64,000 nucleotides of DNA, from positions 8,035,501 to 8,099,500 of the forward strand of contig NC_089731.1 of the NCBI RefSeq assembly GCF_035083965.1, given 5' to 3'. The notes beneath the pieces were generated by a model. That model worked only from the letters and a program-made list of their open reading frames with translations. It ran no database searches and had not been told where the DNA came from. Shown here one piece after another: positions 47,755-59,499 of the stretch (positions within the stretch are counted from its first letter, which is position 1; every line of letters begins with the position of its first letter). Position numbers and translations under genes: made by a program. The stretch comes from Branchiostoma lanceolatum. Lineage: Eukaryota; Chordata; Leptocardii; Amphioxiformes; Branchiostomatidae.

Positions 47755-50700
47755 ATGCAAGACATCTGGAACAGACTTCTGCAGATTGTGTGCATGTTCG
47801 GCGTGGTGTCTACTCTGGCTGGAGTCGGCATTCTGTCAGGTAGTATAGAACCTTCATACCCCATAGATGTGAACAGATGATTTGAAAGACAACAAAACAG
47901 ACTTTTTTATCGATTAAATTCGTTTGAACTACCATTAATGACACGTTTGGTCACTCAATGGTCACTTAAGTGGGCCATCTTTTTTATAACGTAGCACTTA
48001 AAATTGCAATTACATCGTGGCACTACATTATAGTGATTTAACGCTTATCTAACTTTGTAATAGTTTTGTAGAAAACAATTATCTGTTTGCTCATTATATA
48101 GCCATTAATAGCCATATTTCTGCATAAAACAGGAATTATTACATTTTTCTACAGTTAGGCCTCATGTCTCTGTATGTGAAAAAGGAATGGACAGAAAAAA
48201 AGGCAAACCATTTACATATTACAAAACGTACATGTACATAGCAAAGTATATCGTTATGCATGTATACACCGTTCATTCCCAATATGTATTCAAATGGTTA
48301 TATGTTGCTATCAGCACAAGTGAGCAAAGTGCGGCAGGAACAAGCCCGTGTGTCCGCCGAACTGTCCCGGCTAGAGGACGAGGTTGTAGCGGCGTTAGAA
48401 GCTAACGTGGCCGCAGTGCAGGTGGAGCAAGCCGGGGATATCCTAGACCTGAGAACCAACCTGTCCGGTATGCACACATAGAACACTCACACACCTACAG
48501 GGTTCTCGATGAAAAAAATAACAAAATGGGCGTGGCCCTGTACGTCCTGTGTACGTCATCATGACGTCATGAAAGTTTGCATGAATGATTGTCTTGTAAC
48601 ACGATACAAAAAAATCAAAAGCCATACATAACACTAAGTAGCATTTTTAAGACACCCCAGAAATACTCAGGCATACATTGTGACCATCTTAAGTTGGAAG
48701 CCTGTCAATAGAAGTTAAAACCCTTGAACACTATCAAACAGTTTTCTAAGGGGTTTCGAGTCTTTCGCGTGGGCCATCTAATGGCGCGTTTAACAAATGA
48801 CCATTATTATATGTATGCAACACGCCTGTCTTGTTGTTGTTTCTTTTACCCCACAAGCATATCATCGGATTGTTGTAGCAATCCTGTTCCAACATCTCTT
48901 TACCATTTCACAGTACTCAGTATTCTTAATGGTTCGAACCATATGCATATCATCCCATAGCCAGTTAAAAACCTTGTTACTCACTGTTACCCATTGCAAA
49001 AACACCCGCCCTGTATCGTTATTGTCTTCAAAGAATAGTTATAGACAACTCTATATATTGGCTAACACTTGGCAAAGTATATACTTTACGGAGAGGCATA
49101 AAAGATTTAACGGATTATTTGTACATCAACACAGAAACCACACAAGCTCTGGTGCACTTACAAGGTCTTCGATTCAGCGAGCTGTGGGTACAAGTCGGCT
49201 ATGTGGAGAACCTTACACGTCAGGGTGAGTGCTTCCCTATAAGCCACCTCACAGGTCCAAGTGCGTATGTGCGGTCGTGATGCATTGTGGTCTAAAGACG
49301 AAGGTTTAAGGTCAAAGTTTAAGGTCCTTGACTTGTAAACTCGGCGCCGTTCACGGTTCAAATTTCTATGCTGCCAACCCCATCGACCATTTTACACCCT
49401 ATTACATTACATTCTCTCCCCCATAAGACTTAATACTGAATACAATACATAGGTTACTCAATCAACTAAATAAATTTTGAAAACGGTCAGACGTTTCAGA
49501 CAGCACCCGTTATATGTTATACTTTGTTTTTTTAACAAGTTCCTCAATCTTGTTCTAACCATTTCTTGCTCTTTGACACCTTTCTTCTCGGCTAAATGTT
49601 TCAGCTATCACGGGACCACCTGGTCAGAAAGGGCAGAAAGGAGTTATTGGCACACAAGGTATGTTCGGGAAACTACAGAAGTGTATTGTATTTACGTAAT
49701 ATCTAAAACAGCATTGGAAGCAGAATTTAACGGATAAATGCTACGAGGGCTATTTCATTCTTTGATGATCATGACGTTTCCAGCAGTACTCTGATGGTAC
49801 TTTATAGAAATAGACATATAGATATATTTTTTTTCTAATCGTCAATAATGTAAAGGGCTTTTATGCATGCACAGAGAAACAACGAAATAGTCATGGTATA
49901 CGTTTTGGAAGTAAAAATGTTTCTTCAATAGTGAATGTATATCCTAAAAATTAGTGTCATTGTTGCCGCTTAAATGTCTCACGCTTACTAAAGCATATTA
50001 TAGCATAGAAAATTTCGACAGTTTGACTACATTTTTGGATTCTAACGCAGATGAAATTGGGTAAAGATTGAATGTTTTCTTGCTGCTTACATGATGGCCT
50101 GTATTGTTAAGCCTTATGATCTTTGTCCGTAGGTACTAAAGGTGTAAAAGGAAACACTGGCGTCCTGGGTCCAGAAGGAGAGAAGGGAGACGTGGGTGAG
50201 AGGGGTCAGACAGGGATCCAGGGACCAGCCGGACCGAAGGGCGACAAAGGAGACATCGGACAGGGCCAGAAGGGCGACAAGGGTGACATCGGGCCCCAGG
50301 GAGACATCGGGCCGAAGGGGGACTATGGCGGACCCCCTGGCGAGAAGGGAGACACGGGAGAACAAGGCATTAAGGGGGAACAGGGGGTCCAGGGTGTACA
50401 GGGGGCACAAGGAGAAAAGGGAGAAACCATCAAAGGAGACAAAGGGGATACGGGAGCACAGGGAGTAACTGGTCTCAAAGGAGACATCGGTCCCAGGGGC
50501 GACAAGGGTGACAACGGTACGAGTATCGTAGGACAGAAAGGAGATGCAGGAGAGAGGGGTGACAAGGGGGACACGGGGGGTATTGGAGTAAAGGGTGACA
50601 AGGGTGCTCTCGGCGACAGGGGTGTTACAGGCGACAAGGGTGACAAGGGAGACCTGGGGGAGAAGGGGGTAGATGGAACAGCCGGGTTAGATGGAGGCAA

Positions 50701-51520
50701 GGGGGACAAGGGTGAAGTGGGAGTGAAGGGGGAGTCTGGGGTAGCTGGACCGCAAGGAACCAAGGGGGAAGTGGGACCCAAAGGGGAGATAGGAGAGAAG
50801 GGTGCGACTGGAGCTGGTGAGAAGGGTCTGAAAGGGGACACAGGTGAAAAGGGAGATGCTGGTACGAATGGGGTTAAAGGAGAAATAGGTGAAAAGGGGG
50901 ACACTGGCCTGAAAGGTAACATTGGGGAGAAGGGAGAGGCTGGAGAGAAGGGAGACCTTGGCGTACCAGGGGTTAACGGATCAGCTGGTGCTAAAGGTGA
51001 ACAAGGAGAGAAGGGAGACATGGGGATCACAGGGGACAAGGGGGACGCAGGGATACAAGGGATGAAGGGTGAAGAAGGGGTTAAGGGTGACCAGGGAGAG
51101 AAGGGCGATGTCGGTGAGAAGGGTGATGCAGGGGTTTCTGGGGTGACTGGACAGAAGGGTGACAAGGGGGATGTGGGTGAACCTGGAGTTAATGGCACTC
51201 AAGGTGACCCGGGGGTTAAAGGTGAGTCCGGAAACGCTGGGGTGAAAGGTGACAAAGGTGAGCTAGGTGCGCAGGGTATCCAGGGGGTGACCGGACTCAA
51301 GGGGGATACGGGAGATGTGGGAGAAAAGGGGGATACTGGACAGGGGGAGAAAGGGGTTCCCGGGGAGGTAGGTGCTCCCGGGGTAAAGGGGGATACGGGA
51401 CTGAAGGGAGAGACCGGAGCCAAGGGTGACCCGGGGGAGGCGGGATCACAGGGCCCGGCTGGGGCGGCGGGGCTGAAAGGTGACAAGGGCGAACCCGGGG
51501 AGAAGGGAGAGCCAGCATAG
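47755..51520 (+). CDS. Membrane-anchored collagen-like protein, 5 exons
   Basis: Exons 47755-47839, 48315-48467, 49135-49224, 49605-49658 and 50133-51520 join in frame, all junctions phase 1 (1770 nt, 589 residues). Exon 1 encodes MQDIWNRLLQIVCMFGVVST and LAGVGILS, a single hydrophobic anchor near the N-terminus without a clear cleavage site (type II anchor more likely than signal peptide). Exon 2 encodes a coiled coil (RQEQARVSAELSRLEDEVV), as expected for trimerisation. Exon 3 is a linker with an NLT site. Exons 4 and 5 encode about 480 residues of Gly-X-Y, rich in GEKGD and GDKGD, with short interruptions such as GQGQKG, GAGEKG and GDKGDNGTSIVG. It ends GEKGEPA and stops. The start of exon 3 could be 49149 or 49165 instead, without frame change. 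It resembles membrane collagens or scavenger-receptor-type molecules. Confidence 0.8.
50133..51520 (+). CDS. Collagen triple-helix exon
   Basis: A single 1388-nt exon of Gly-X-Y triplets; vertebrate fibrillar collagens use many short exons instead. Nearly every triplet contains Lys, Asp or Glu, with few Pro, so the helix would be strongly charged. The opposite strand also shows long open frames caused by the repeat; these are not genes. Confidence 0.9.
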
Positions 51521-52099
51521 ATCACAGTTTGACAAAATCAATTAAAACAGAAGATGGTTGAGTAGAATACATTGTAACCTTTGACTAGAAGCAACAATTC
51601 GTAACTGCAGTTTGCCGCTTTTAAATCTAGCTGCAAGAAAGGGCTTGAATTACTATTCTATCATTTGGTAAAACTTTTGACTCAGGCTTAGCTTCTATTG
51701 TTCAAGCGCCGCCTGTCGACTAAGCTAGCTATTGCAAGGAAGAGATTGCAAAACCGTTTATCATTATCGTCTTTGTCACGTTGACTTTGATGATAGGCAC
51801 AAATATGTGAATCAAAACCCTTACTTTTTTTTTCTCAAAATGCCGTGTGTCTTTCAGCGCATAATACACGACTTCATGAAAATGCACAACAGTATAGAAT
51901 TGGCAAGAACTACTTTCTGACACAAGCCTTTCATAATACTAGTATACAGTGAGATCTTTATTGACACAACAAAAGCACAGCGACTTTCGTAAGGTCTACT
52001 ACATACATACATACAAACGAATAAGTGCATACAAATGAGTTTGATTACATACAATCATATGGGATAGGGCAACATATCGAAATATCGCATGTGATATAC

Positions 52100-52585
52100 T
52101 TATACATTGCTTGTTCTAATGTCCAAACATTCTTTGATGAATATACCTATCTGTACACAGTAAGGATTATCACCTCCTAGTATGTAATTGAATCTATCGA
52201 CAGAACGGAGCGCATTGAATTCATTTGAACAACCGGATATAAAGGTGAATAGCTTTGAGCGTTTATCCCTATATCTTGAACAATTCATGATAAAGTGACT
52301 TTCATCTTCAATTTCATTTGGGCAGAATGGACAAAACCTTTGATCACGGGGAATTTTACGATACCTTCCAGCTTCAATGTTCAATTTATGGCTACATATT
52401 CTTATCTTTGTAATTGATCTACGAATTTCAAAATTATGTATGCTTGCGAGATACTTTTCTTGTCCATATCTTGTCTTTAAGGCGGAATAAATGGACAGTT
52501 TTGAATTGTTTTGAATAGAACTATGCCATTCTTGTATATATATATCCTGCAGACATACATGTAGGAACAGATCTCTCACGTACAA
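52100..52585 (-). mobile_element. 3' fragment of a non-LTR retrotransposon
   Basis: The minus strand encodes the end of a LINE polyprotein: LQDIYIQEWHSSIQNNSKL, RSITKIRICSHKLNIEAGR, then the zinc-knuckle-like CPFCPNEIEDESHFIMNC (C-x2-C-x8-H-x4-C) and FNYILGGDN. These are the post-RT C-terminal blocks of lancelet and other invertebrate LINEs. No RT core lies upstream, so this is a 5'-truncated copy. It is unrelated in orientation to the LINE in copy B, and whether the family is the same cannot be told. Confidence 0.75.
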
Positions 52586-55189
52586 TGATGCACACGTTAA
52601 TCCCTAGCCTATTGTTGACATCGTCGTTCACGTTTCCCTCCAAGCCCCAAAACCGGCTACACAGCCGGAAGGCACGGGCACTGTTTATGTTCTCTGTAAA
52701 TCCGCACGGTCCAGTTCGTTTTAAGTGGGAAGTGGCGATAGGAAGCCCGGGCTCATGGTCGCTGAGCTACGACTGAGCAGGGGTTCAGCGGAAATCCGTA
52801 AGAATTGGTGCGACAAAATAACTCAGCAACAAAGGAGTCATTCACACGCTGACACGCTGATAAACTTTCTGTGATATACATGAGGTCAGATACGATCATG
52901 GAATATCATACTCTTTCTTGTCAACAGCAACAAAATAAAATAAGGTAAATATATCAAAGAATGTTTAGACCTTAGAACTTGTAGTATACTTGATACGTCA
53001 AACTCAACATGTTGATTTATTCATATACCTGTACGTAGATTGATTGATTTGTATCCACTTGTTTGTTTGTTTGCATGACGTATAGTTGTAGGAGACCTTA
53101 GAAGTGTCGCTGTACTTTTTTTGTGTCAATAAAGATTGTTTTGCGATAATTGTCGAAGAATACGGTATGATGGTAACAACAAAATACTTGTGCTGTAATT
53201 GCACTGAACTTAGTGAGTGTATGATATAAAGAGTTTACAGTACATAGTTTGATCCTGTACCACGTTGCGTCTTGTAGAGTGCCCTAGAAATGCTGTCACA
53301 TGTTGTATCCTTTGTATACAATTGTTGTGCAATAAACTTATCACCATTATGATAAAGTACGTGTTGAGTATATATATATATTGACAAGCCAGGTCTAACG
53401 TTGATAAATCGCATTCACCAGATTTGGCAGGCAAGCTTAAGGTTTGTGAGTCAAATTAAGAGCCAGATCTTAAGCAACAAATCTTCAAAACTTCTCAGTC
53501 TTTGAAGTCGTTCCAAAGGTGCGTAACTCCCGGCTACTATAAACATTGCGTTCCTCGTACGTTGTACATTTGTGATAAGCGTTTTCATAGCTGTCTCCAC
53601 GTAAAGCACATGCAGCCCTGTGTGATCTGAAGATGACTGTTCATAATGATGGTAAAACATTACGTATGGTAGATTTCTTCGGCGAGGAAAACTACCGTAT
53701 TGAAACGTTATTTTTTACTGATTCAGTGGCCCAAACGTTCTTGCGATAGCATGTGCATAAGTTCAACAGAGATAGATGTAATATACAAAATGTCTGAGAA
53801 TGTTTAGAGGAAAAAGTTTTACACGACTTTGTGATGAAATCTTCATAGCACATGATTGCACATGTAAGAATTCGTCATGATATGTAATTTTCAAAAGCTT
53901 TTTGACGACAATAGATTGAAATTGACACGGTTTTAAAGTCTTAGTTTGTTCGACAACAATTGAAAAAAATTCAATAACAGGTTAGCACAGGAAAGATTAT
54001 CCTAGCGCGATTCCTTTGTGCGCTCAAACCGTGTTCGAGCCGTCTAGACTTTAAACTGAGCGCCAAAAGAACGTCGTCTTTCATCGTACAGCAATCAAAC
54101 TCTCTACTGCACTTAGGGCGTCCATTTGTCATGATAGATTTATATTTCCATACAGGACGTTCCCATTGTGACAGTCATTATCCATATCCCTGTTCTACAA
54201 AGGACGGTTCTGTTTGCTTTAAGTCCTAGCTTTACGCTGTCCTGTCAGTCGAACAAAAGACTCTGCGAACACGCGGCATTGAGGCCTTTTGTCGGTAGTA
54301 TATAGAGTCACATGGGCTAGAGTTGAGCGAAGTGCGAGGTTACGAGTTGGAGTCCCGGTAGATTTGGAACACATGCAGTAACCGTCCCGGGTCGGGAGTA
54401 GGGGGCAAGCACACTGCCGTGGGGTGCCGCTAACTCGCCGTGGAGCAGGCGACAGTGCTTAGGAACAGGAGTTTTATCGCTCACAGCCTCAATCTTTCCA
54501 ATTAAAGTTCGCCGTTCTTCACCGCATGAAGGCAGCGGGCTGGTCTCGGCTGAGTTAGACTCCACGAGAGCGTCGCGCAAAATAACAACTCAGCGAGAGG
54601 GGGAAAGGCGTCCACGAAAGAGGCGGTAAGAACTTACTTATTTCAGTGTTTGAGTTGTATTATTGTGTATTATTGATTTACTTAATAACTTATTTTTCTG
54701 GCATTTGCCCATTCTTACAGCAGAATGCTGTCTATCGCAGCGTTTACGTACTGGTTTGACTGTGTAGCTGTTCTAAACACCTTGGCAGTAAAGAGATAAA
54801 TTTCACGACCGTAATTTGGAGAGTAGATAGGTAACGTTTTACATACTTGCGTCTCATTAAGATGCAAGTTTTAAGATGACTTCACACCTATAAAGGGTGA
54901 ACAAAATGAAGGATCGCTAGAAGTTTGTGTATGTGTATGGGGGGAGGGTAGGCTTTCAGTCACATGCCTATGTAAAATCCCAGCCTAAAACACAGTGATG
55001 TCATAGAACAGATATTTCTCGCCCATGCACGCTATGTAGATGATGTTGGCTCTATCCAACATCATACGATCTAAGGAATGAGCTGCGTCATTCTGTGTGA
55101 ACAGTTGTCAAGACGTGTAGTATTACAGTTTCCGCTTAAAACTCCTCTACGGGCTGAACGAATAGTAGAAATCGGGGGAATATTTTGTT

Positions 55190-55370
55190 GCGGAATTGGC
55201 CGATATGGTAGTCTGTACCAGACTAACTATGCTGGCTATAAGGAGAATAATTTTCCATGGGAGTTTGGCCACCAAATGGTTTCATCGGAGGGGGAAATAT
55301 TACCCATATTTCCCTTTTTGCCGAATTCTGCGATCCGTACCCCCATAGAAAGGCCGAGTGGGGGCTAAGA
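55190..55370. repeat. Dispersed repeat, copy of 1-230
   Basis: Shares 'gaccagactaac'-like start, 'gagtttggccacca' and 'tttttgccgaattctgcgatccgtac' with the left end of the window. Confidence 0.5.
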
Positions 55371-55763
55371 TATGGGAACCCAAAATCAATCTCAAAAGTC
55401 AGGACACTCAGCGGCAAAACGGTCCACTAATTTGGTCCATTTGTACTATTTTTTAGTCCACTGAAAGGACTGGTGGAAACCACAATGTAGTAAAGGCGCA
55501 CCTGTCAGGTACCGTCCCGTGGGAGGGGGGTGAGTCCAAGAACCTCGCGCCATTACACAAAAGGACTCCGTTTCAGTACATTGTCCATACTTGATACTTT
55601 CCTTTGATCATTCATCAATGTAAACCCCAAGCCTCTTTTGGTCAGGAAACTTCTAGCTGGGGTCAATGACCTATTTTGTTTTGTTTCGGTTATATTGCTT
55701 TCAGGAGAGACCACCACGCCAAGTCCGTTTCAATATCCCAATTACGGGTTGTGCGTATAACGT

Positions 55764-55981
55764 AATCTCCAAGCACAGGTTTGGCTCTGGCTGGTTTTTG
55801 ACGTGTTTCCTGTCGTTTTTGTCGGGCTTTCTATTTTGTCCCTTTCTTTTCAAATGTCGCAAAGCCAGACATAAAGGTTGCGACATAAAGAAAACGGGAC
55901 AAAATAGTAAGCCCGACAAAGACGACATAAACGCCTAGAACACGTCGAAAACCAGCCAGAACCGAACCTCTGCTTGGAGAG
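55764..55981. repeat. Long palindromic MITE-like element (~218 bp)
   Basis: The left half starts AATCTCCAAGCACAGG and includes TTTGGCTCTGGCTGGTTTT and TTGTCGGGCTT. The right half is its inverse with scattered differences and ends CTGCTTGGAG. Arms reach almost to the centre (about 55858). The outer TCTCCAAGCA is the same as in the element at 47509-47647. Confidence 0.65.
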
Positions 55982-56704
55982 TACATACAACCGACTATTT
56001 CATGGTAAACAGACTCTAGCTAAAATGATTGTTTTGTCTGATAGTTGGGTGAGGTTGACATATACACCCTGACTAGCATTCTCGCGATTTTTTTGCCTTC
56101 GCTACATCTTATTTACAGGTCCGATGAGTAGTCTGTAGCCGCTATGAGTTCGGGGATACTGCGTACGTGGTTAGACCACTTTGTCGCTCCAATTTTATGT
56201 ACCAATCGAATGTCAGTGGAAATGTCAGGGCCATTGGGGTTAAATTAGGGGAAAATCTCTTACTGGGGCGCACTAGGCCCCGTTAAACAGTGTTACGCTG
56301 AAATCTCACGCGATGGAAGATGCTTAAGCCGCTGTGTTGGACCCTAGCCATTTTTGGCGACGCCTCGCGAGCGGAGCCGTCTTTACGGTATTGGACCTGA
56401 CATAGTGCTTCTCTGTAATGTGTCTTCTGCAATTCACAAAACAAGATGCCAGGGGGCTCAAACCTAAATCAATTCTTTCCGGCCCCTAAAGCTACATGTC
56501 ACCCAAAACTCAAGACCGGATCATGTCCAGAACAAAGGATATAGAACCAAAAGTTCAGTTGCAATACCAAGGGGAACCGCTAGTTGACCAATAACCGACG
56601 TGTACCGTCATCTTCTCACGACCTGCTCGCATAACGAATATAATCACAATCCTGCCATATCTATAGCTAGTTTAGGTCAGAAACATGCGCAGGCGCACAC
56701 TTAC

Positions 56705-56717
56705 ACAAACACACACA

Positions 56718-56796
<79 letters not shown>

Positions 56797-56840
56797 GCAC
56801 ACACACACACACACACGCACACGCACACACATGCACACAC
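56705..56840. repeat. (CA)n microsatellite
   Basis: About 135 bp of CA dinucleotides interrupted by ATGCAC units. It creates a spurious His/Thr-rich open frame. Confidence 0.9.
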
Positions 56841-57847
56841 ACATCCTGAGTGGTATCACAGGACTTTTAACCCTCAGAGTGCCAAGGCCGCCTAGAGCTG
56901 GTCATACAAATTGGCCATTGACCCAACTTGTTAGTACTTGGGTTCCAGTGGAGTTAATAATTACTGCAGGTTAAGGAGAGGGCCGTGGAGTTGTGGTGGT
57001 CTGCCGGGGGCGGTGATAGATCACTTATATCTTTGAAGCTGGACTGAACTTGAGCATATCCAGGTTCAAGTTGAAATAGACCAGAGCACCACTCCGTTGT
57101 GTCGTGTTTCAATTGTGATATCACTATACATGTATATATATGTATACGTAGTTGAGCCTCATAGGCAAATGTTTGATGTTGGGCGAAAACAAACCCATAA
57201 TTTTAAACATGACTTATCAGAATTCACTCAATCACAAGCACGCCACAAGCTGCTGAAGAGAATTAATCGCGTCCGCTTGTAAGTTGAAATTGATATAGGC
57301 CTGAACCTTCAACCGTGAATCCGGATCTTAATTTAAGGTCCAACCGGTACCCTTCTACTGGAAGAGAGCGCGTCTCTAATTATGCAGTTAAGTTAAGAAC
57401 TCATCAATTAAAGAAGTTAGCATACTTCGTATTTCATATAACCGTTATACAAAACAAGTCTTCCATGTAAGATTTTGTAAACCCTGGCCTGTTCCTAGAG
57501 AAATCCGAAATCTGTTGAACAGTAATCAAAATCTACTATGCAAAACTTGTTTTTGTCACTTTATTTCTTTATGAAAGTCTGTCACTGAAAGTTGCTAAAA
57601 CGTTATTAGAGGCAATAAGAGTTAATATTTACTTAATAACAATTCAGTGGAATCAATTAGCATATGTTTTTTCGTCAAAGTAACATAGAACTATGTATCT
57701 AACCCTTCTCTGCTAAAGGTGGGTTAGGCCTCTGTCAGATTCGCCGTGCGACAACAAATTAGTAACATTCCTGGCTATAGTCGGAGATGTATCGTATAAA
57801 GCCCAGCTGTCTTCACTAGTCTCCTATAGCAAAGCTGAACCCGCGTA

Positions 57848-58019
57848 TACTGTAAATGCAGAAATGTTCGCGGTATGTTCGCGGTTTACCGTTTCACCGC
57901 GAACTTAAAACCACCGCGAAACATTTTGCCCATCAATGGCTGTAGCGCTACTGTTGTTTCAAAAGCGAACTTAAAACCACCCGCGAAATAAAAAAACACG
58001 CGAACTTGCATTTACAGTA
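57848..58019. repeat. Palindromic MITE-like element with TACTGTAAATGCA ends
   Basis: It starts TACTGTAAATGCAGAA and ends TTGCATTTACAGTA. The interior repeats 'ccgcgaacttaaaaccacc' and its inverse. The same family is seen at 61388-61567. Confidence 0.65.
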
Positions 58020-59432
58020 CCTCCTCCCCGAACCCGACGGAGGTCACGATACGCGGATTCGGCTATTCTATAAGAGAATAAGCTGTCTTGTGACGTCATC
58101 GATCCCTGCCGATGGTAGGTTCTTTGTGTAGCCTCGCTCAAAAACCTCACGCCAAGTAAATCGTACGAAGTCTGTGACTGCGGCTTCGATGGCAGACAGG
58201 TAAATTTCCGCCTACTTTTACACCCAGGAAATGAAGTATTTTATGTGCTGTTTTCATTCTCACCACGAGGAGTTTATTTTGGGTTCCTGTCACTTTCTCT
58301 TGGAAGCAATAAAGCTGGACTTAAGCACAGACTAGTATACGGCGATAAAAAAGTAATAAAAGCGATTACTTTGAAACTGAGTATTTGGCGTTTGTCTACA
58401 ATTAAACGACGTATCCTTATCAAACAGGACAATGAAAAAAAGAATTCTGAATCGAGTCGATTCTTTTTTTTTGTTATTCGTGCACACCTGACTCCTGGTG
58501 GGGCCATGTTTATATCCCTTCCTACCACCACTGTTTATTTGTTTAGCGCATATACGTCACGGTTAATTAGTAGGTTCCGTTAACTGAATGTGTCCGGATC
58601 GCCCAAGGATAATAGACAAGGGCGCTCTTTTCTGTAATATCGTATTACCAATAAACCGAGCGGCGTTTTCTTAGGAACCGGTAAGACAAGTCTCTTGTAC
58701 CTACTGTGTGCTGAGGGGCTACACCTGGTGGTCGGGGTATATGTTAACCGGACTCCTCTAGAGTAAAGAATCCCGACGGTCAATTTTGTGACTCAAACAA
58801 GGTAGAGGGCGAAATGCACTTCATCATAGATTGTACTATGTATGTTAATGATAAAAATGTCCTATTTGTTTATATAAAAAGTAGACTCCCTCACTTAAGG
58901 CAAATGAGAATCACTAAAAAATCATATCATATTTGTTGTAGGACCCGTTCAAGACAGCATATTGGATGGATTTTATACAGTCGTATAAGTGTTGTACAAA
59001 ATTAAGCTGTCTTGTAAGTCGGCGGAAAAGAATGTCGAAAATCCTTTTCAATTGTCGGTTCTGTGGTGTCCTCACCGAAAACTCTCTGATACAAAAAAAA
59101 ACAGGAGAAAAAAGAATCAGTGGAGAATTGCTCAACTTCATTTGTTTCACAATGCGAACATGGCTGTTTTGTCCTAGAAAAACGGGCACTATATTTGATA
59201 CTCTGAGTATTGAAATAACACCCCTGCTTGAGCCATGATGGTATGCTCCTTCTTCAAATTATGTCATATACCATTATGCAAAGGGAAAAACGATTTGTTC
59301 CCGCATGGCATTGTGCATTAAGACTTAAATGGCCGTAAATATTCCGAAGTGCCGTCTGTGTGCATATATATACAGTCATGTAGATAACGTAACAGCGCCC
59401 CCCTAGCGACTCTAGTGCGTCAAATCGTCGAC

Positions 59433-59499
59433 TGCGCATGCGCGGATCATTGCTGCATTGTTGTGTGCAGATGTCGGCGGCGTAACAGGGATCTGAACG
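59433..59499 (+). promoter_or_regulatory. Candidate NBL1 promoter and non-coding first exon
   Basis: TGCGCATGCGCG at 59433-59444 matches the palindromic NRF1-type motif common in TATA-less animal promoters. It is followed by GC-rich sequence and a good donor (GAACG/GTAAGG at 59500). The first NBL1 coding exon starts after a splice acceptor (TTCCAG at about 61199-61204), so an upstream untranslated exon must exist. This is the best place I see. Confidence 0.35.

Noticed and set aside
50323-51198. Long Pro/Ser-rich minus-strand open frame in the collagen exon
   Set aside because: The complement of Gly-Glu-Lys-Gly-Asp codons reads as Pro/Ser repeats; there is no start context or splice support.
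55666-55938. Open frames on both strands at 55.7-55.9 kb
   Set aside because: They fall in the long palindrome, which gives similar frames on each strand.
56600-56974. 124-codon His/Thr-rich open frame
   Set aside because: Most of it is a (CA)n microsatellite and the rest has no domain.
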